DNA of 64,000 nt from JAICSD01 sp963836665 (GCA_963836665.1 CAWIKL010000001.1:62001-126000), one strand, 5' to 3'; positions 52,672-61,514 are shown, counted from the stretch's first letter. Numbers and translations: made by a program. Notes: generated by a model from the letters alone, not told the origin.

Positions 52672-53319
52672 ATGAATCAACGCCCATCACTGAGGACGAC
52701 CGCGTTCGGCATTTCTCTGATGATCGTCGGGGCCGCACTTGTCGGTGTCGCCCAAGAGGAAGGTCTCAAGCAGATCCAGCAGCTAATCAAGAAAGCGAAA
52801 TCGGCAGTCGAGTCGATCACCGACGCCAAGACGCAGTTTCAGAAAACCATGGATGCCTACAACGCGGTGCTCGCTCCGGATGTGAAGGATCGCCGCGACG
52901 CCTACAAGAAGCTCCAGAAGGAAATGGCGAATACGGAAAAGAAGCGTGCCGAGGTCTCGACACGATCCGGTGAAATGAACACAGAGGCTGACAAGCTGTT
53001 CAAGAGTTGGGAAGCCTCGACCGCAGCGATTACCGATCCGGGTTTGCGCGGGCGTAGCGAGCAGCGCCTGACAACAGCGAAGGAACGGTTCGGCGAGATT
53101 CGGAAGGAAGGCCAAAGCGGGTCGGAACAGTACGGACGATTCATGAAGTCTCTGCAGGATCAGGTGACGTTTCTCGGTCATGACCTCAATCCCGGTGCAG
53201 TGGCAGCCTTGAAACCAGATGCCGAGAAGCTCAATGCCCAGGCGCAGGAGCTGTTTGCGTCGATCGACAAGACCGTGACTGCGGTCAATGACAACATCAG
53301 CAAGCTAAGCTCAGAATAA
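52672..53319 (+). CDS. DUF2959-like coiled-coil protein
   Basis: This 215-residue protein follows AAGGAG at good spacing. It has an N-terminal signal or anchor (TAFGISLMIVGAALVGVAQ). The remainder is almost wholly alpha-helical and charged: FQKTMDAYNAVLAPDVKDRR, YKKLQKEMANTEKKRAEVST, YGRFMKSLQDQVTFLGHDLN and FASIDKTVTAVNDNISKLSS. The layout fits DUF2959, a periplasmic helical family without known activity. Similarity was judged by eye. Confidence 0.7.
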   Translation: MNQRPSLRTTAFGISLMIVGAALVGVAQEEGLKQIQQLIKKAKSAVESITDAKTQFQKTMDAYNAVLAPDVKDRRDAYKKLQKEMANTEKKRAEVSTRSGEMNTEADKLFKSWEASTAAITDPGLRGRSEQRLTTAKERFGEIRKEGQSGSEQYGRFMKSLQDQVTFLGHDLNPGAVAALKPDAEKLNAQAQELFASIDKTVTAVNDNISKLSSE

Positions 53320-53329
53320 CAGCGCTTCG

Positions 53330-53527
53330 TCACCCGTTAGTGGTGGTGTCGCGTGAATGGTCGCGAATCGTCGGATGTTTGACCCAGGGGGACGGTTGGA
53401 GCCCCCTGTACATCCAGCCGTTGAGAGAGAGTGTGAAACTGACCAACAACAGAAACCAGTCACGCTCGATCGATGCCCACACGATCCCCGCGAAGCCGAC
53501 GGCGATAAAGACGTAGCAAATCTTCAT
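53330..53527 (-). CDS. Small two-span membrane protein
   Basis: This 65-residue protein has two hydrophobic segments (ICYVFIAVGFAGIVWASIE and WFLLLVSFTLSLNGWMY) and a polar C-terminal tail. Small proteins of this shape are often predicted in acidobacterial genomes. No family recognised. It ends convergently to the DUF2959-like gene 10 nt away. Confidence 0.5.
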   Translation of the reverse strand: MKICYVFIAVGFAGIVWASIERDWFLLLVSFTLSLNGWMYRGLQPSPWVKHPTIRDHSRDTTTNG

Positions 53528-53629
53528 GGCGCACCCCGGCGGTGACGTTCAAGCATCAGATGACGGCCCGCGTTGGTCGTGTCGATCGCCGCGTCATGAA
53601 TCGCTTGGATTGTGGGCGACCTGCTCGTT

Positions 53630-53821
53630 CTATCGGGCGTTCAACACGAGGTCCTCGAACAGAAGGCCCCCGGCAGTAATAAGCGCCGCGAGCAGCCCGG
53701 ATGCGACAACCCGCACGATTGGCGTTTTCAGCCGAGAACGGACCGGCGGCGCATTAACTATGAACCCTGTGAGAAGTACAGCAGATCCGACGACGATGCC
53801 ATTTAGTTTCATCGAATCCAC
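53630..53821 (-). CDS. Small membrane protein
   Basis: This 63-residue protein has two hydrophobic spans, LNGIVVGSAVLLTGFIVNA and VVASGLLAALITAGGLLF, joined by a basic turn (PPVRSRLKTP). A second Met three codons in may be the real start. It is similar in size and style to the neighbouring 65-residue membrane protein and in the same direction. Function not recognised. Confidence 0.5.
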   Translation of the reverse strand: MDSMKLNGIVVGSAVLLTGFIVNAPPVRSRLKTPIVRVVASGLLAALITAGGLLFEDLVLNAR

Positions 53822-54018
53822 TTTGCAAATCCCGGTCGGATTCTAGCAGCTACGCCCGACCCCACGGCGTCGACATCCCCGGACGGGTTCGGGCGTCCCT
53901 GGGGGCGTCCCAGGAGCCCGGAGCGGGGCCTTGTTCCGTTGGCAAAAGAACAGAGCCAACGCCGGCGACATGCGCGCAGCTGATGAAGAAGTTCAATGAA
54001 CTGGTTCTCCAGCGACAT
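53822..54018. other. Intergenic segment without a gene
   Basis: Nothing coding is seen. A short GC-rich hairpin (CCTGGG, loop GGCGT, CCCAGG) lies near 53910 next to a GGGCGTCCC direct repeat. It may be a termination structure for the beta-helix gene read from the right, but it lacks a T-run. Confidence 0.3.
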
Positions 54019-54180
54019 TCACGGATTCGAGCGACGCTTCAGCCACGCGGTAAACCGCAATATGCCACGTGCCGGTCCCGTGAACGGCTCCTGGTCTGAC
54101 GACAACTGCAGCGTGACGCGCACGATGGCGGTGTTGTTGAACGGGCCGCTGGCCGCGCTGTGCGCGCCGATGCTGTAGAC
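54019..54180 (-). pseudogene. Relic copy of the C-terminal end of a beta-helix-type protein
   Basis: Directly downstream of the beta-helix gene and not in its frame, the minus strand reads VYSIGAHSAASGPFNNTAIV then RVTLQ. This closely parallels the final residues of that gene (YNIVPIAHSTATGTYNNLAI, then VRVILQ). The frame continues to a stop at 54019 with sequence outside the family. It has no start codon or upstream domain. It is best read as the surviving tail of a second, deleted homologue or of a partial duplication. Confidence 0.6.
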
Positions 54181-54185
54181 CTGAC

Positions 54186-57100
54186 TCACTGCAGGATCAC
54201 GCGCACGATCGCCAGGTTGTTATAGGTCCCCGTAGCGGTGCTGTGCGCGATGGGGACGATGTTGTACTCGCCGGTCCCCAGCCCTGCCGCGGCGCGGTCG
54301 ACCGTGAAGGCGTAGCCGCTCGGCGTATAGCGGCCATTGCCATAGAACTGTCCCACGTCAGCACGCGGGATATGCCCGTAGTCGGCGTAGCCGAGGAAGA
54401 TCGCCGGCTCGCCGCTGCCAGGGTTGTGGAACGCGTAGAGCACGATGGTGTCGACGCCAGTGCCAGGCGCCGAGCTGTCTTCGATGCCTCGGTCGATCGC
54501 CCAGCCGGACACGAAGAACGTGTTGGACGCGATCGCGGCCTCCGCCGACGGGAGGTCGATCGACATGAGGGCTTTCGCGTCGACGTTGAAGGGCACCGAC
54601 ATGCTGATGGTGTCGGCGTTGGTGAGGGTGTCGTGCCCGATCACCCACAGCGTGTTGCCGAGGCTGGGCGCCAGGCCGGTGATGGTGAAATGGAACCCGG
54701 CACTGTTAAACCGCGCGCCGTAGAGCGCGCCGACGTCGGCACGCGGCAGGCCAAGGCGGCCGTGGCCGATGAACACGCCGGGCACCGGGCCACCCGGCAG
54801 CTGCACGTAGATCTTCACGTCGTCGACTCCGGTGCCGATGGTCGCCCCGGCGTCGAGCAGCCAGCCGCCCACCTCGAAGGCTGAGGTGACGGTCGCGTTG
54901 CGCGTCGGCGTATCGACCGCGATGTGCGGGTCGGGGACCGGCCGGACCACGGTGAACGTCACATTCCGGCTCGCGTCGAAGGTGTTGGTCATCGCGTCGT
55001 GCGCGAAGACACTCAGCGTGTAGGTGCCCGGTGCCAGGCCGTTGACGCTGAAGGTGAAGCCGCTATTCGTGAACTGCAATCCGTAGAGGGCGGCGAGGTC
55101 GGCGCGCGCCGCGCCGTAGGTGGCGACGCCGAGAAACGTCGTCGGCCCTCCGGCCGGCGTGAGGTACAGGTGGATGGCATCGACGCCGGTGCCAGACACG
55201 GCGCCGCGGTTCAGCGCCCAGCCCGCGATGAGCACCGGCGTCGCGACCGCGCCGCCCGTCGGCGTATCGAGACTGAGATCCGAGGCGACCGGCCGGGCTG
55301 CCTGGCTGATCGTGAAGGGTTGGCCCGCGATCTCAATCGTGGTGGTGCGTGCGGTGTCGCCGCTGTTGGCCGCGAAGCCGACGGTGATCACCGCCGTGCC
55401 GGTGCCTCCTGGCCCTGGCGTTACGAACGCGTCCGATGCCGTCACCTGATAGCCGCAGCCCGGTTGCGTCACCACGAGCACCGGCAGGGGCACCGGCAGG
55501 GTCGTCGCCGTCCCCGGCACCGTCAGCGAAGACGGCGACACCTCATAGACACAGCCGTTCACCGCGGGGATGTTGTCCTGACTGTCCAGAAACAACGTAC
55601 CGAAATACTGAGTCCCTCCCGACGTGAGCGTGAGATAAGCGCCCCCGAGTGCGGTGCCCGGTGGCAGTTGCACGTCGAGCGCGTGCGCCGACGTGCTCTG
55701 GATGGGTATCGGCCACTTGACGCCGTCGGCGTCGGTGAGTGTCGCGGTTGGGCTCGCGAGCGCGCCGAGGCTGTAGGCATTCAGGCGCATCGTGCTGCCC
55801 GGCGCATACGCTGCCAGTTCCCGATACGCCGTATCGGTGACGAATGTCACACCCGACGTCGTGTCGATCGTGTTGTTGGACGTCGCAATCCCGCTTGACG
55901 TCATATCGATGACGAGCGGCGTCGTGGCGTCGGGAAGGTGCCCCTGATCGACATCCGGCAGATCCGGTCGTTTGCCGGCACTCAGCAAGTAATTCCCGGT
56001 GACACTACCGCCGGCGGTGTTTCCGAACCAGATCGCCGAACGGCCCGCATCCGCCACGAAGTTGTTGGCGATGGTGATGTTCTGGTGCGGGCTCCCCGTC
56101 ATGAGCGTATCGGCGTTGCCTGGGTTCGATCGGAGCGTCGATACTTGCATCGCGCCGAGTGCGTAGAACCAGTAATTACGACTCGGCGACAGATTGGCGC
56201 CATCCATTACGTTGTTCGAGAAGGTGACGTTCGCGAGAGGCTCGCTCTTGTCGTCGCAGCAGTTGTCCTCGAGATGCTGGTTCGCCATGATGGCCGTCCA
56301 GGAATTCCGCCGCAGGTAGTTCCCACGGAACGCGCTGCCAGAGGCCCAGCCGCCCACGTCCAGTCCATTACCCCCGGCGGCGTTGCTCTGCGCCAGATTG
56401 CGCTCGACCACCGAATTCGAACCACGCAGGTTCGCGTCCGTTGAGTACAGGTACGAACCGATGAGTCCAGATGGGAGATCGCGGTCGAACGTGTACGTCA
56501 CGAGATACGGCTGGACGGATGTCGAGCCGGCCACCTGTGACACGACAGTGGCCGAAGCGAGAAGAGCGCCGTCGAGCGGCCGCTCCAAGGCGACCGGCGA
56601 TCCGTCCGGGACGCTCACGATCCAGTTGAGCGTCGTGTTCGCGATGCCCGCCACCGTCAGCGTCTTAGAGGACGGCTGACTCTGGACCAGTCCTGTAACG
56701 TGACCGAACAAGCCGAACCCGTCATCCATCGAGCGGATTGCCCTGCTCAGCCGGATGGATGAATTTGGCCCCGGATGGATGGAGTTGATGCCGAAGGCAC
56801 TGACCAGGCGATCGGTGCCCGGCTTCGGGATCATGTAGACCCGCTCGATGGTGCTGGAAGACGAAAAGTTCGTTTGAACGGCCGCGTTCGTACCGGAGTA
56901 CACCGTGACGTTACGGAGCGTACAGCTGATGCACCGGTCGGTGATCACCGTGCTGAGGTTCGTGCGCATGGCTACGACCGCGACGTCGCCCGGACGTATC
57001 ATCACCATGCTCTGCGCCGTCGGAATCGTGTCGTAAGGGATGAGGGTGATCAGGTTGCCCGACATGGGACTTTGCGCAGCCATTCGACCGGTCCCGTACG

Positions 57101-57662
57101 CAGGCTGACCGTTGCGGAAGATGTGGACCTGGACGATCGTGCCCGCCGGCGCCGTGTTGAACGTGCTCGGGTCCGGCCAACCGGGCTGGACCGCATACTG
57201 GATTTGCGCGGTCGCAGGATTCACGGAGACGATGCGGACCTGGGTGAATGGAAGTGGCTGATAGTCGATGGTGAAGTTCTGGAAGGTCACGCCCGTGTTG
57301 AACCCGAGGTACAGCGCCGCCGCGTACGTCTGCGTGAAGATCAAGTCGGAGTGCTGCAGGTCGATGGTGAGACTGTGGAGTCCCTCCAGCTGAACGTGCC
57401 AGTTGGGGTTCTGCAGGCTCAGGAAGTAATACGCGCCCGGATCGGCAATCACCAGCGGAATGCCCTGACGCTCTGCATACGCGACACCCTGGACCAGAAG
57501 AGGGCCCGCATCCTGCGACGGCTGGTTCGGGACCATGTTCGTCCCGGCGATGCCGAGCGCCACGAGATCCTGCGACAGGTTAAGCGTCGCCTGTCCACGG
57601 ACAGGCATAGACCCGAGCAGGGCCAGACACAGGACCACGCCACACCGCACGAGGCTTCTCAT
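54186..57662 (-). CDS. Secreted right-handed beta-helix protein with BACON and three tandem C-terminal sandwich domains
   Basis: This 1158-residue protein has a signal peptide (VRCGVVLCLALLGSMPVRGQ). Residues about 30-620 are a pectate-lyase-like beta-helix (FQNFTIDYQPLPFTQVRIVS; ISCTLRNVTVYSGTNAAVQT; LANVTFSNNVMDGANLSPSR; HQNITIANNFVADAGRSAIW; GGSVTGNYLLSAGKR). Residues about 704-794 resemble a BACON domain (YEVSPSSLTVPGTATTLPVP). Residues about 795-1158 hold three copies of a domain with GWALNRG...GTGVDAIHLYL...FLGVATYGAARADLAALYG and a closing FAHDAMTNTF-type strand. It probably binds or cleaves an extracellular polysaccharide; catalytic residues could not be assigned. Confidence 0.88.
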   Translation of the reverse strand: MRSLVRCGVVLCLALLGSMPVRGQATLNLSQDLVALGIAGTNMVPNQPSQDAGPLLVQGVAYAERQGIPLVIADPGAYYFLSLQNPNWHVQLEGLHSLTIDLQHSDLIFTQTYAAALYLGFNTGVTFQNFTIDYQPLPFTQVRIVSVNPATAQIQYAVQPGWPDPSTFNTAPAGTIVQVHIFRNGQPAYGTGRMAAQSPMSGNLITLIPYDTIPTAQSMVMIRPGDVAVVAMRTNLSTVITDRCISCTLRNVTVYSGTNAAVQTNFSSSSTIERVYMIPKPGTDRLVSAFGINSIHPGPNSSIRLSRAIRSMDDGFGLFGHVTGLVQSQPSSKTLTVAGIANTTLNWIVSVPDGSPVALERPLDGALLASATVVSQVAGSTSVQPYLVTYTFDRDLPSGLIGSYLYSTDANLRGSNSVVERNLAQSNAAGGNGLDVGGWASGSAFRGNYLRRNSWTAIMANQHLEDNCCDDKSEPLANVTFSNNVMDGANLSPSRNYWFYALGAMQVSTLRSNPGNADTLMTGSPHQNITIANNFVADAGRSAIWFGNTAGGSVTGNYLLSAGKRPDLPDVDQGHLPDATTPLVIDMTSSGIATSNNTIDTTSGVTFVTDTAYRELAAYAPGSTMRLNAYSLGALASPTATLTDADGVKWPIPIQSTSAHALDVQLPPGTALGGAYLTLTSGGTQYFGTLFLDSQDNIPAVNGCVYEVSPSSLTVPGTATTLPVPLPVLVVTQPGCGYQVTASDAFVTPGPGGTGTAVITVGFAANSGDTARTTTIEIAGQPFTISQAARPVASDLSLDTPTGGAVATPVLIAGWALNRGAVSGTGVDAIHLYLTPAGGPTTFLGVATYGAARADLAALYGLQFTNSGFTFSVNGLAPGTYTLSVFAHDAMTNTFDASRNVTFTVVRPVPDPHIAVDTPTRNATVTSAFEVGGWLLDAGATIGTGVDDVKIYVQLPGGPVPGVFIGHGRLGLPRADVGALYGARFNSAGFHFTITGLAPSLGNTLWVIGHDTLTNADTISMSVPFNVDAKALMSIDLPSAEAAIASNTFFVSGWAIDRGIEDSSAPGTGVDTIVLYAFHNPGSGEPAIFLGYADYGHIPRADVGQFYGNGRYTPSGYAFTVDRAAAGLGTGEYNIVPIAHSTATGTYNNLAIVRVILQ

Positions 57663-57791
57663 CTTTGCTCACTCAGATCAGGAAGGTGCCGATTTGGCGG
57701 CCCCCCAAAAGTGTTCTTGCGCGGGAAATACACTACCCCAGGAACGGCTGAGCTTCGCAACGGTCCCTGAGTTGGGGACAGGTGGTTAACA

Positions 57792-58127
57792 GTGGGCGGC
57801 GCCATCGGCGCCCGCGACGGCCTGGCTTGCGCTGTCGGGACTACAGGCAGTGAGTGCGGCGGGTCGATGCAAGCGGTGTCGCGCCCCGGGACCGACGGAC
57901 CCCGGTTCCGCTACACGTGCGGCACGTATCGGAACCGCGGCGCGTCGGTCTGTAGCAACGGGATGATGGTGGACATGCCGACGACGGATCAGGCGATCCG
58001 GGATCTGTTGCGGGGCGAAGTCTTACGCCCCCGGGTCGTCGAGGGGGAAACTCCAACATGTATAGGCGCCTGCGGGTCAGGTTGCCCTGGCGGCGTAGAC
58101 AAACGCCTAGTTCTCTTGCGCGAATGA
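57792..58127 (+). pseudogene. Remnant of a large serine recombinase (zinc beta-ribbon part)
   Basis: This 111-codon frame begins with GTG and has no catalytic domain. The part ECGGSMQAVSRPGTDGPRFR, YTCGTYRNRGASVCSNGMMV and TDQAIRDLLRGEVLRPRVVE resembles the recombinase zinc-ribbon region that follows the catalytic and recombinase domains of integrases such as phiC31-like proteins. The first Cys pair is disturbed (CAVGTTGSEC) and the coiled coil is missing. It is the scar of an element that once sat here. The last 21 nt overlap the opposite-strand zinc-ribbon gene. Confidence 0.65.
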
Positions 58128-58331
58128 TTTTAGTTGACCGCACTTCGGGCAACGAAATGTCACAATCGGTAGCCGCTGCTTGCCGGCTACGACCGAACCC
58201 CAAAAATTCCGCTTTGCTGTTCCCTCGGCCCATGAAGACTGTTTACTGAGCTCGCTGCCAGTGAGATCGATGATGAAACCGGAGTCCATGGGCACCTTGC
58301 AGTCAGGACACGCGGGCGATGGCTTCGGCAT
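58107..58331 (-). CDS. Small zinc-ribbon protein (DUF6487-like)
   Basis: This protein has 74 residues from the ATG giving MPKPSPACPDCKVPMDSGFI. Two Cys pairs, C8-x2-C11 and the C-terminal FRCPKCGQLKSFAQ, form a rubredoxin-knuckle-type zinc ribbon, with SSWAEGTAKRNFWGSVVAGK between. Similar tiny proteins with a CPxC..W..G layout are widespread. Function unknown. It lies between the recombinase scar and the IS element. Confidence 0.7.
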   Translation of the reverse strand: MPKPSPACPDCKVPMDSGFIIDLTGSELSKQSSWAEGTAKRNFWGSVVAGKQRLPIVTFRCPKCGQLKSFAQEN

Positions 58332-58512
58332 GGTTCCTCCCTTGCTGCGCACCTAACGGATATGGCCGACTTGACTAAATAGTATGCACGGGGTCCGAAC
58401 GCTCAGCGGGGATTCGAACCATCTCGCAGCATCTGGTTCGGCGTCAGCGAGTTAGCCACGAGCCGCGGCATTGCTGACTGTCACGCTAAATCACGCTGAG
58501 AACTCCGCAGAC
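58332..58512. other. Non-coding flank of the IS element
   Basis: This 181-nt stretch holds no gene. On the minus strand it includes GGTTCGAATCCCC near 58405-58420, which looks like a tRNA T-loop but has no matching stem or cloverleaf. It ends with the left copy of the IS target duplication. Confidence 0.4.
58506..58512. repeat. Target-site duplication, left copy
   Basis: CGCAGAC directly precedes the IS end at 58513 and is repeated without change at 61557-61563 just beyond the other end. Seven base pairs fits the 4-8 bp range of IS21-family elements. Confidence 0.9.
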
Positions 58513-58554
58513 TGTCGCCGCTCATGTAAAACCGCGTAAATCTGGACCGACGTC
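58513..58554. repeat. IS21 terminal inverted repeat (istB side)
   Basis: It begins TGTCGCCGCTC and contains AAACCGCGTAAATCTG. Aligned with the reverse complement of 61515-61556, 34 of 42 positions agree. Confidence 0.88.
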
Positions 58555-58576
58555 GATGAGGGCGACGGCCGTTTGA

Positions 58577-59362
58577 TCACCGCTTCGGCTTCTGCTCCTG
58601 CTTCCGTTTCTGTGCCTGCTCGGCCTCGCGCTTGCGATAGGAGTCCCCGTCAATCGAGATGATCTCGGCGTGATGCGTGAGCCGGTCGATCAGGGCGACG
58701 GCGCACGCGGCGTTTGGAAAGACGGTGTCCCATTGCTTGAAGGGCAAGTTGGTGGTGATCACGATGGAGGTCTGTTCGTAGCGCCGACTCACCACTTGGA
58801 AGAGGAGGTCGGCGGCGTGCGCGTCATAGGCCAGGTAGCCCACCTCGTCAATGGCGAGGAGGCTCGGTCGCAGATAGCTGCGGAGCCGGTGCTGCAGCGC
58901 GCGCGCGGTCTCTTGCCTGGTCAGGTCAAGGATCAAATCGGCGGCCGTAAGGAAGCGGGCCGAGTGACCGGCGAGGATGGCTTCGTGGACGAGATTCTTG
59001 GCAATCATCGTCTTGCCGAGGCCGTGAGGCGCGACGACGATCACGTTTTCGCGTTGCGCCAGAAAATCGAGCGTGAGGACGCGGTCGACCGTGGGGCGAT
59101 GGATCGCTTTTGGCCACGCCCATTCCCAATCGGCCATCGGCTTAAAGCGCCCGAGCCGCGCGTCCCGGAGCCGGCGTTCGACCCGGTGCCGTAGGCGTGC
59201 CTCGAGCTCGGCGTGGACGAGCCGTTCGAGCTGCACCACCGGGCTCCAGCGCTTCTGCGTCGCCCGGGCGATGAAATCATTCAGCTCAGTGGCAGTGTGG
59301 ACGAGCCCGAGCTGCTGGAGCTGATCACTCAGCGTCGTCGGAATCGGATCGGGTGAGCTCAT
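58577..59362 (-). CDS. istB: IstB-like ATPase of the IS21 element
   Basis: This AAA+ helper of 261 residues selects target DNA and activates IstA. The ATG giving MSSPDPIPTTLSDQLQQLGL is chosen because the family N-terminal helices begin there. Walker A is APHGLGKTM at 111-119 (His and Leu in place of the common Thr/Val and Thr), Walker B is LLAIDEVGYLAYDAHAADLL, and ITTNLPFKQWDTVF and DRLTHHAEIISIDGDSYR complete the family pattern. It overlaps the 3' end of istA by 38 nt, which is usual in IS21. Confidence 0.95.
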   Translation of the reverse strand: MSSPDPIPTTLSDQLQQLGLVHTATELNDFIARATQKRWSPVVQLERLVHAELEARLRHRVERRLRDARLGRFKPMADWEWAWPKAIHRPTVDRVLTLDFLAQRENVIVVAPHGLGKTMIAKNLVHEAILAGHSARFLTAADLILDLTRQETARALQHRLRSYLRPSLLAIDEVGYLAYDAHAADLLFQVVSRRYEQTSIVITTNLPFKQWDTVFPNAACAVALIDRLTHHAEIISIDGDSYRKREAEQAQKRKQEQKPKR

Positions 59363-60824
59363 CGTAGGTCTCCAAGCGATGCGGCGTGACGTCGAGATCG
59401 CGGACGCCGGGGTGATCGGGGAGCGTAATGGGAATGGGCGGCCGCAGTCCGCGCTGGCGCCGACGGGTTTCGAGGATATGGGCGATGGCGCCGGCGCCGA
59501 GCGCGTCGCGCTCGAGGGCGCGAGCGATGGCGGTGCCGAGTTCCTGCGGGCCGTAGTCGTCCAGCAGGGCGAGTAAGCGCGCGATGTGGACGCGGAGCGA
59601 TTCGCCCCGCGCCGCCAGGCGCTCGAGCAGCGTGGCGACCGCCGGGATCGCGAGGCGCAGTCGGTCACGCGCACTGGACGGATTGTGTTGGCGCGTGGCC
59701 GCGACGAGGCCGGCGATGTGCGCCTCCTGCTCGATCACGTGGCCGGTGTCGTAGCTGCGCGCGTGGCGCGCGAGCTCCTCGGTGCCGGTGATCACGCGCA
59801 CGGTGGTCGGACTCGCGAGGAGCGTCACGGGGCGCCGCACGTGCGTGTGGGGAATCGAGTAGCTGTTGCGGTCGAAGCGCACGTAGGGCGTTTTCCCGGA
59901 CACCACCGCGCGCATCACCTCGGTCTCGAAGGGATGCGCCGGCAGCGGCAGCAGGCGCGGCTGCTCCTCGGCGAGGACCTCGGCCACGGTCCGATCGCGT
60001 TGCTCGGGATGCGGCCGCTGATGCGCCATCTCGTCGCGCCAGCGCCGAAATTGGGCGTTCAGATCGTCGACGTCGACAAACGTCCGCGCCGCAAAGAAGG
60101 CATGGCGCAGGTATTGAATTTGGCGCTCGATCTTGCCCTTCTCGTTGGCGCGGCCGGGCGTACAGGGCCGCGGCGCAAAGTGATAGTGGCCCGCGAGCTC
60201 GAGCAGCCGCGGATGAAAGCGAATCGCGGTGCCCGCGCGTTCGAGGACGGCGCTGCGTAAATTATCGTAGACCAGCGTCCGTGGAACGCCCGGCCACGTC
60301 TGGAACGCCTCGACATGGCCGCGCAGAAAGCTCTCCAGCGTCTGATCGACGGTGAAGAGGGCGAAGACGGCGCGCGAGTACGAGAGCACCATCACAAACC
60401 CGGACAGGGAGCGCACGCCGCGACCGATCCGGATCGATCCAAACGCGCCCCAATCGACCTGGCCTTCTTCACCTGCCAGCGTGACCAGCCGGCGATAGAC
60501 CGTCGCCGTCACCGCTGGACGCATCAGACGGACGGCGCGCCGCAGCTGCACCACCGAGCCCGAGTACCCGCGCCCCTTCACCATCTCGAACAGGCGCGTG
60601 GCGCGCAGGCGTGGATATTGCGCGAGCGTGTCGCGCACGAAGGGCAGGTAGGGATCGAGCAGGGTCGCGCGGCACGTGCCACGCCGCACGCCCTGCGTAT
60701 CGTGCACGATGGCCGCCCGGACGGCGTCATGGTGGACGCCGAGGGCCGCGGCGATGGTACCGACTTTCCAGTGCTCGCCGTAATACAACCGGCGAATCTC
60801 GGCGTGCTGCTCGGGCGTGATCAT
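59325..60824 (-). CDS. istA: IstA transposase of the IS21 element
   Basis: This DDE transposase has 499 residues from the ATG giving MITPEQHAEIRRLYYGEHWK. An N-terminal HTH (WKVGTIAAALGVHHDAVRAA) is followed by the catalytic triad: Asp124 in EGQVDWGAFG, Asp187 in LVYDNLRSAV and Glu233 in NEKGKIERQI. The C-terminal Mu-type beta barrel includes YVRFDRNSYSIPHTHVRRPV. The upstream in-frame extension to about 60914 has no family sequence. It overlaps the small Cys-rich ORF on its 5' side and istB on its 3' side. Confidence 0.95.
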   Translation of the reverse strand: MITPEQHAEIRRLYYGEHWKVGTIAAALGVHHDAVRAAIVHDTQGVRRGTCRATLLDPYLPFVRDTLAQYPRLRATRLFEMVKGRGYSGSVVQLRRAVRLMRPAVTATVYRRLVTLAGEEGQVDWGAFGSIRIGRGVRSLSGFVMVLSYSRAVFALFTVDQTLESFLRGHVEAFQTWPGVPRTLVYDNLRSAVLERAGTAIRFHPRLLELAGHYHFAPRPCTPGRANEKGKIERQIQYLRHAFFAARTFVDVDDLNAQFRRWRDEMAHQRPHPEQRDRTVAEVLAEEQPRLLPLPAHPFETEVMRAVVSGKTPYVRFDRNSYSIPHTHVRRPVTLLASPTTVRVITGTEELARHARSYDTGHVIEQEAHIAGLVAATRQHNPSSARDRLRLAIPAVATLLERLAARGESLRVHIARLLALLDDYGPQELGTAIARALERDALGAGAIAHILETRRRQRGLRPPIPITLPDHPGVRDLDVTPHRLETYDELTRSDSDDAE

Positions 60825-61215
60825 GTCGCGTCTCCGGGGACACGCGACGAATCCGCCAGGGCGGTGGAAAGAGCCAGGCGCTTTCCCGGCCACAGACCAT
60901 GCAACGCAACGCACCCGCCAGGGGCGCGGTCGGCACCGAATCCGTCGTCGTGTCCACCGGCAGTGTGGCGAGGGCGGCGGCGCGCGGGGAAGTCTGATCC
61001 CTCACGCGGGCGCGGTACGCCCGCTGGTGATCGCGATGATCGAGGCGACCTTCGGGACTGCGGCGGTGGCGTTGCCGGGCGGCGCGGACGGATGCACGGC
61101 GGGCGGCCGCGCGGCACCCTGATGAGCAATACGCTTGCCCGCGATCACACGAGACGCAGATCGCGAACAGTCGATTGCAGCGTCGACAGATTTTCTGACG
61201 AAGCGGCGTGTCCAC
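60727..61215 (-). CDS. Cys-rich accessory ORF of the IS21 element
   Basis: This 162-codon frame begins with GTG near the istA-side end of the element. Its N-terminal 35 residues hold six Cys in a zinc-finger-like layout (C10-x2-C13, C20-x2-C23, C30-x3-C34; KICRRCNRLFAICVSCDRG). A basic helical stretch with HRRSPEGRLDHRDHQRAYRA follows. The last third overlaps istA out of frame and may be only a tail forced by the overlap. Similar Cys-rich reading frames seem to recur in acidobacterial and planctomycete mobile elements (from memory). Its role in transposition is unknown. Confidence 0.6.
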   Translation of the reverse strand: MDTPLRQKICRRCNRLFAICVSCDRGQAYCSSGCRAAARRASVRAARQRHRRSPEGRLDHRDHQRAYRARVRDQTSPRAAALATLPVDTTTDSVPTAPLAGALRCMVCGRESAWLFPPPWRIRRVSPETRHDHARAARRDSPVVLRRALESRYHRRGPRRPP

Positions 61216-61514
61216 GACGTCGGAGCGGCAGCGCGCTTCGACTGGACACGGCGCGTAAACCGTGGCACAACAGAGACGACCGGCTCGGTCCGTCGGAGCA
61301 TCGAGGCGGTCATCGAGGGCCTGGAGCTTTCACCTCCAGGCCTTCACCTCAATCCGCCGCAAGCCCGTCAGCCTACAGCAATCCAGAGACGTCGAGGGGG
61401 CGCTCGGCGGCAGCTGCCCTCCGCGCGTCGGTGTGATCCCGACCGCCGCCGAGCGCCTGCACGGCTCTTCGATGACCGCCCAATTCAGGTGAGGCTCAGA
61501 CCGAGAGTGATATC
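61216..61514. other. Non-coding leader inside the IS element
   Basis: About 300 nt lie between the Cys-rich ORF and the right inverted repeat. No convincing gene is seen; it presumably holds the promoter for the IS genes and inner end-binding repeats of IstA, which could not be resolved by eye. Confidence 0.4.

Noticed and set aside
53890..53925. Intrinsic terminator behind the beta-helix gene
   Set aside because: The stem is only 6 bp, there is no T-run, and it lies more than 250 nt from the stop.
58403..58425. tRNA 3' end on the minus strand (GGTTCGAATCCCC)
   Set aside because: The T-loop-like sequence has only two pairable stem positions, and no acceptor partner, anticodon arm or CCA could be found around it.
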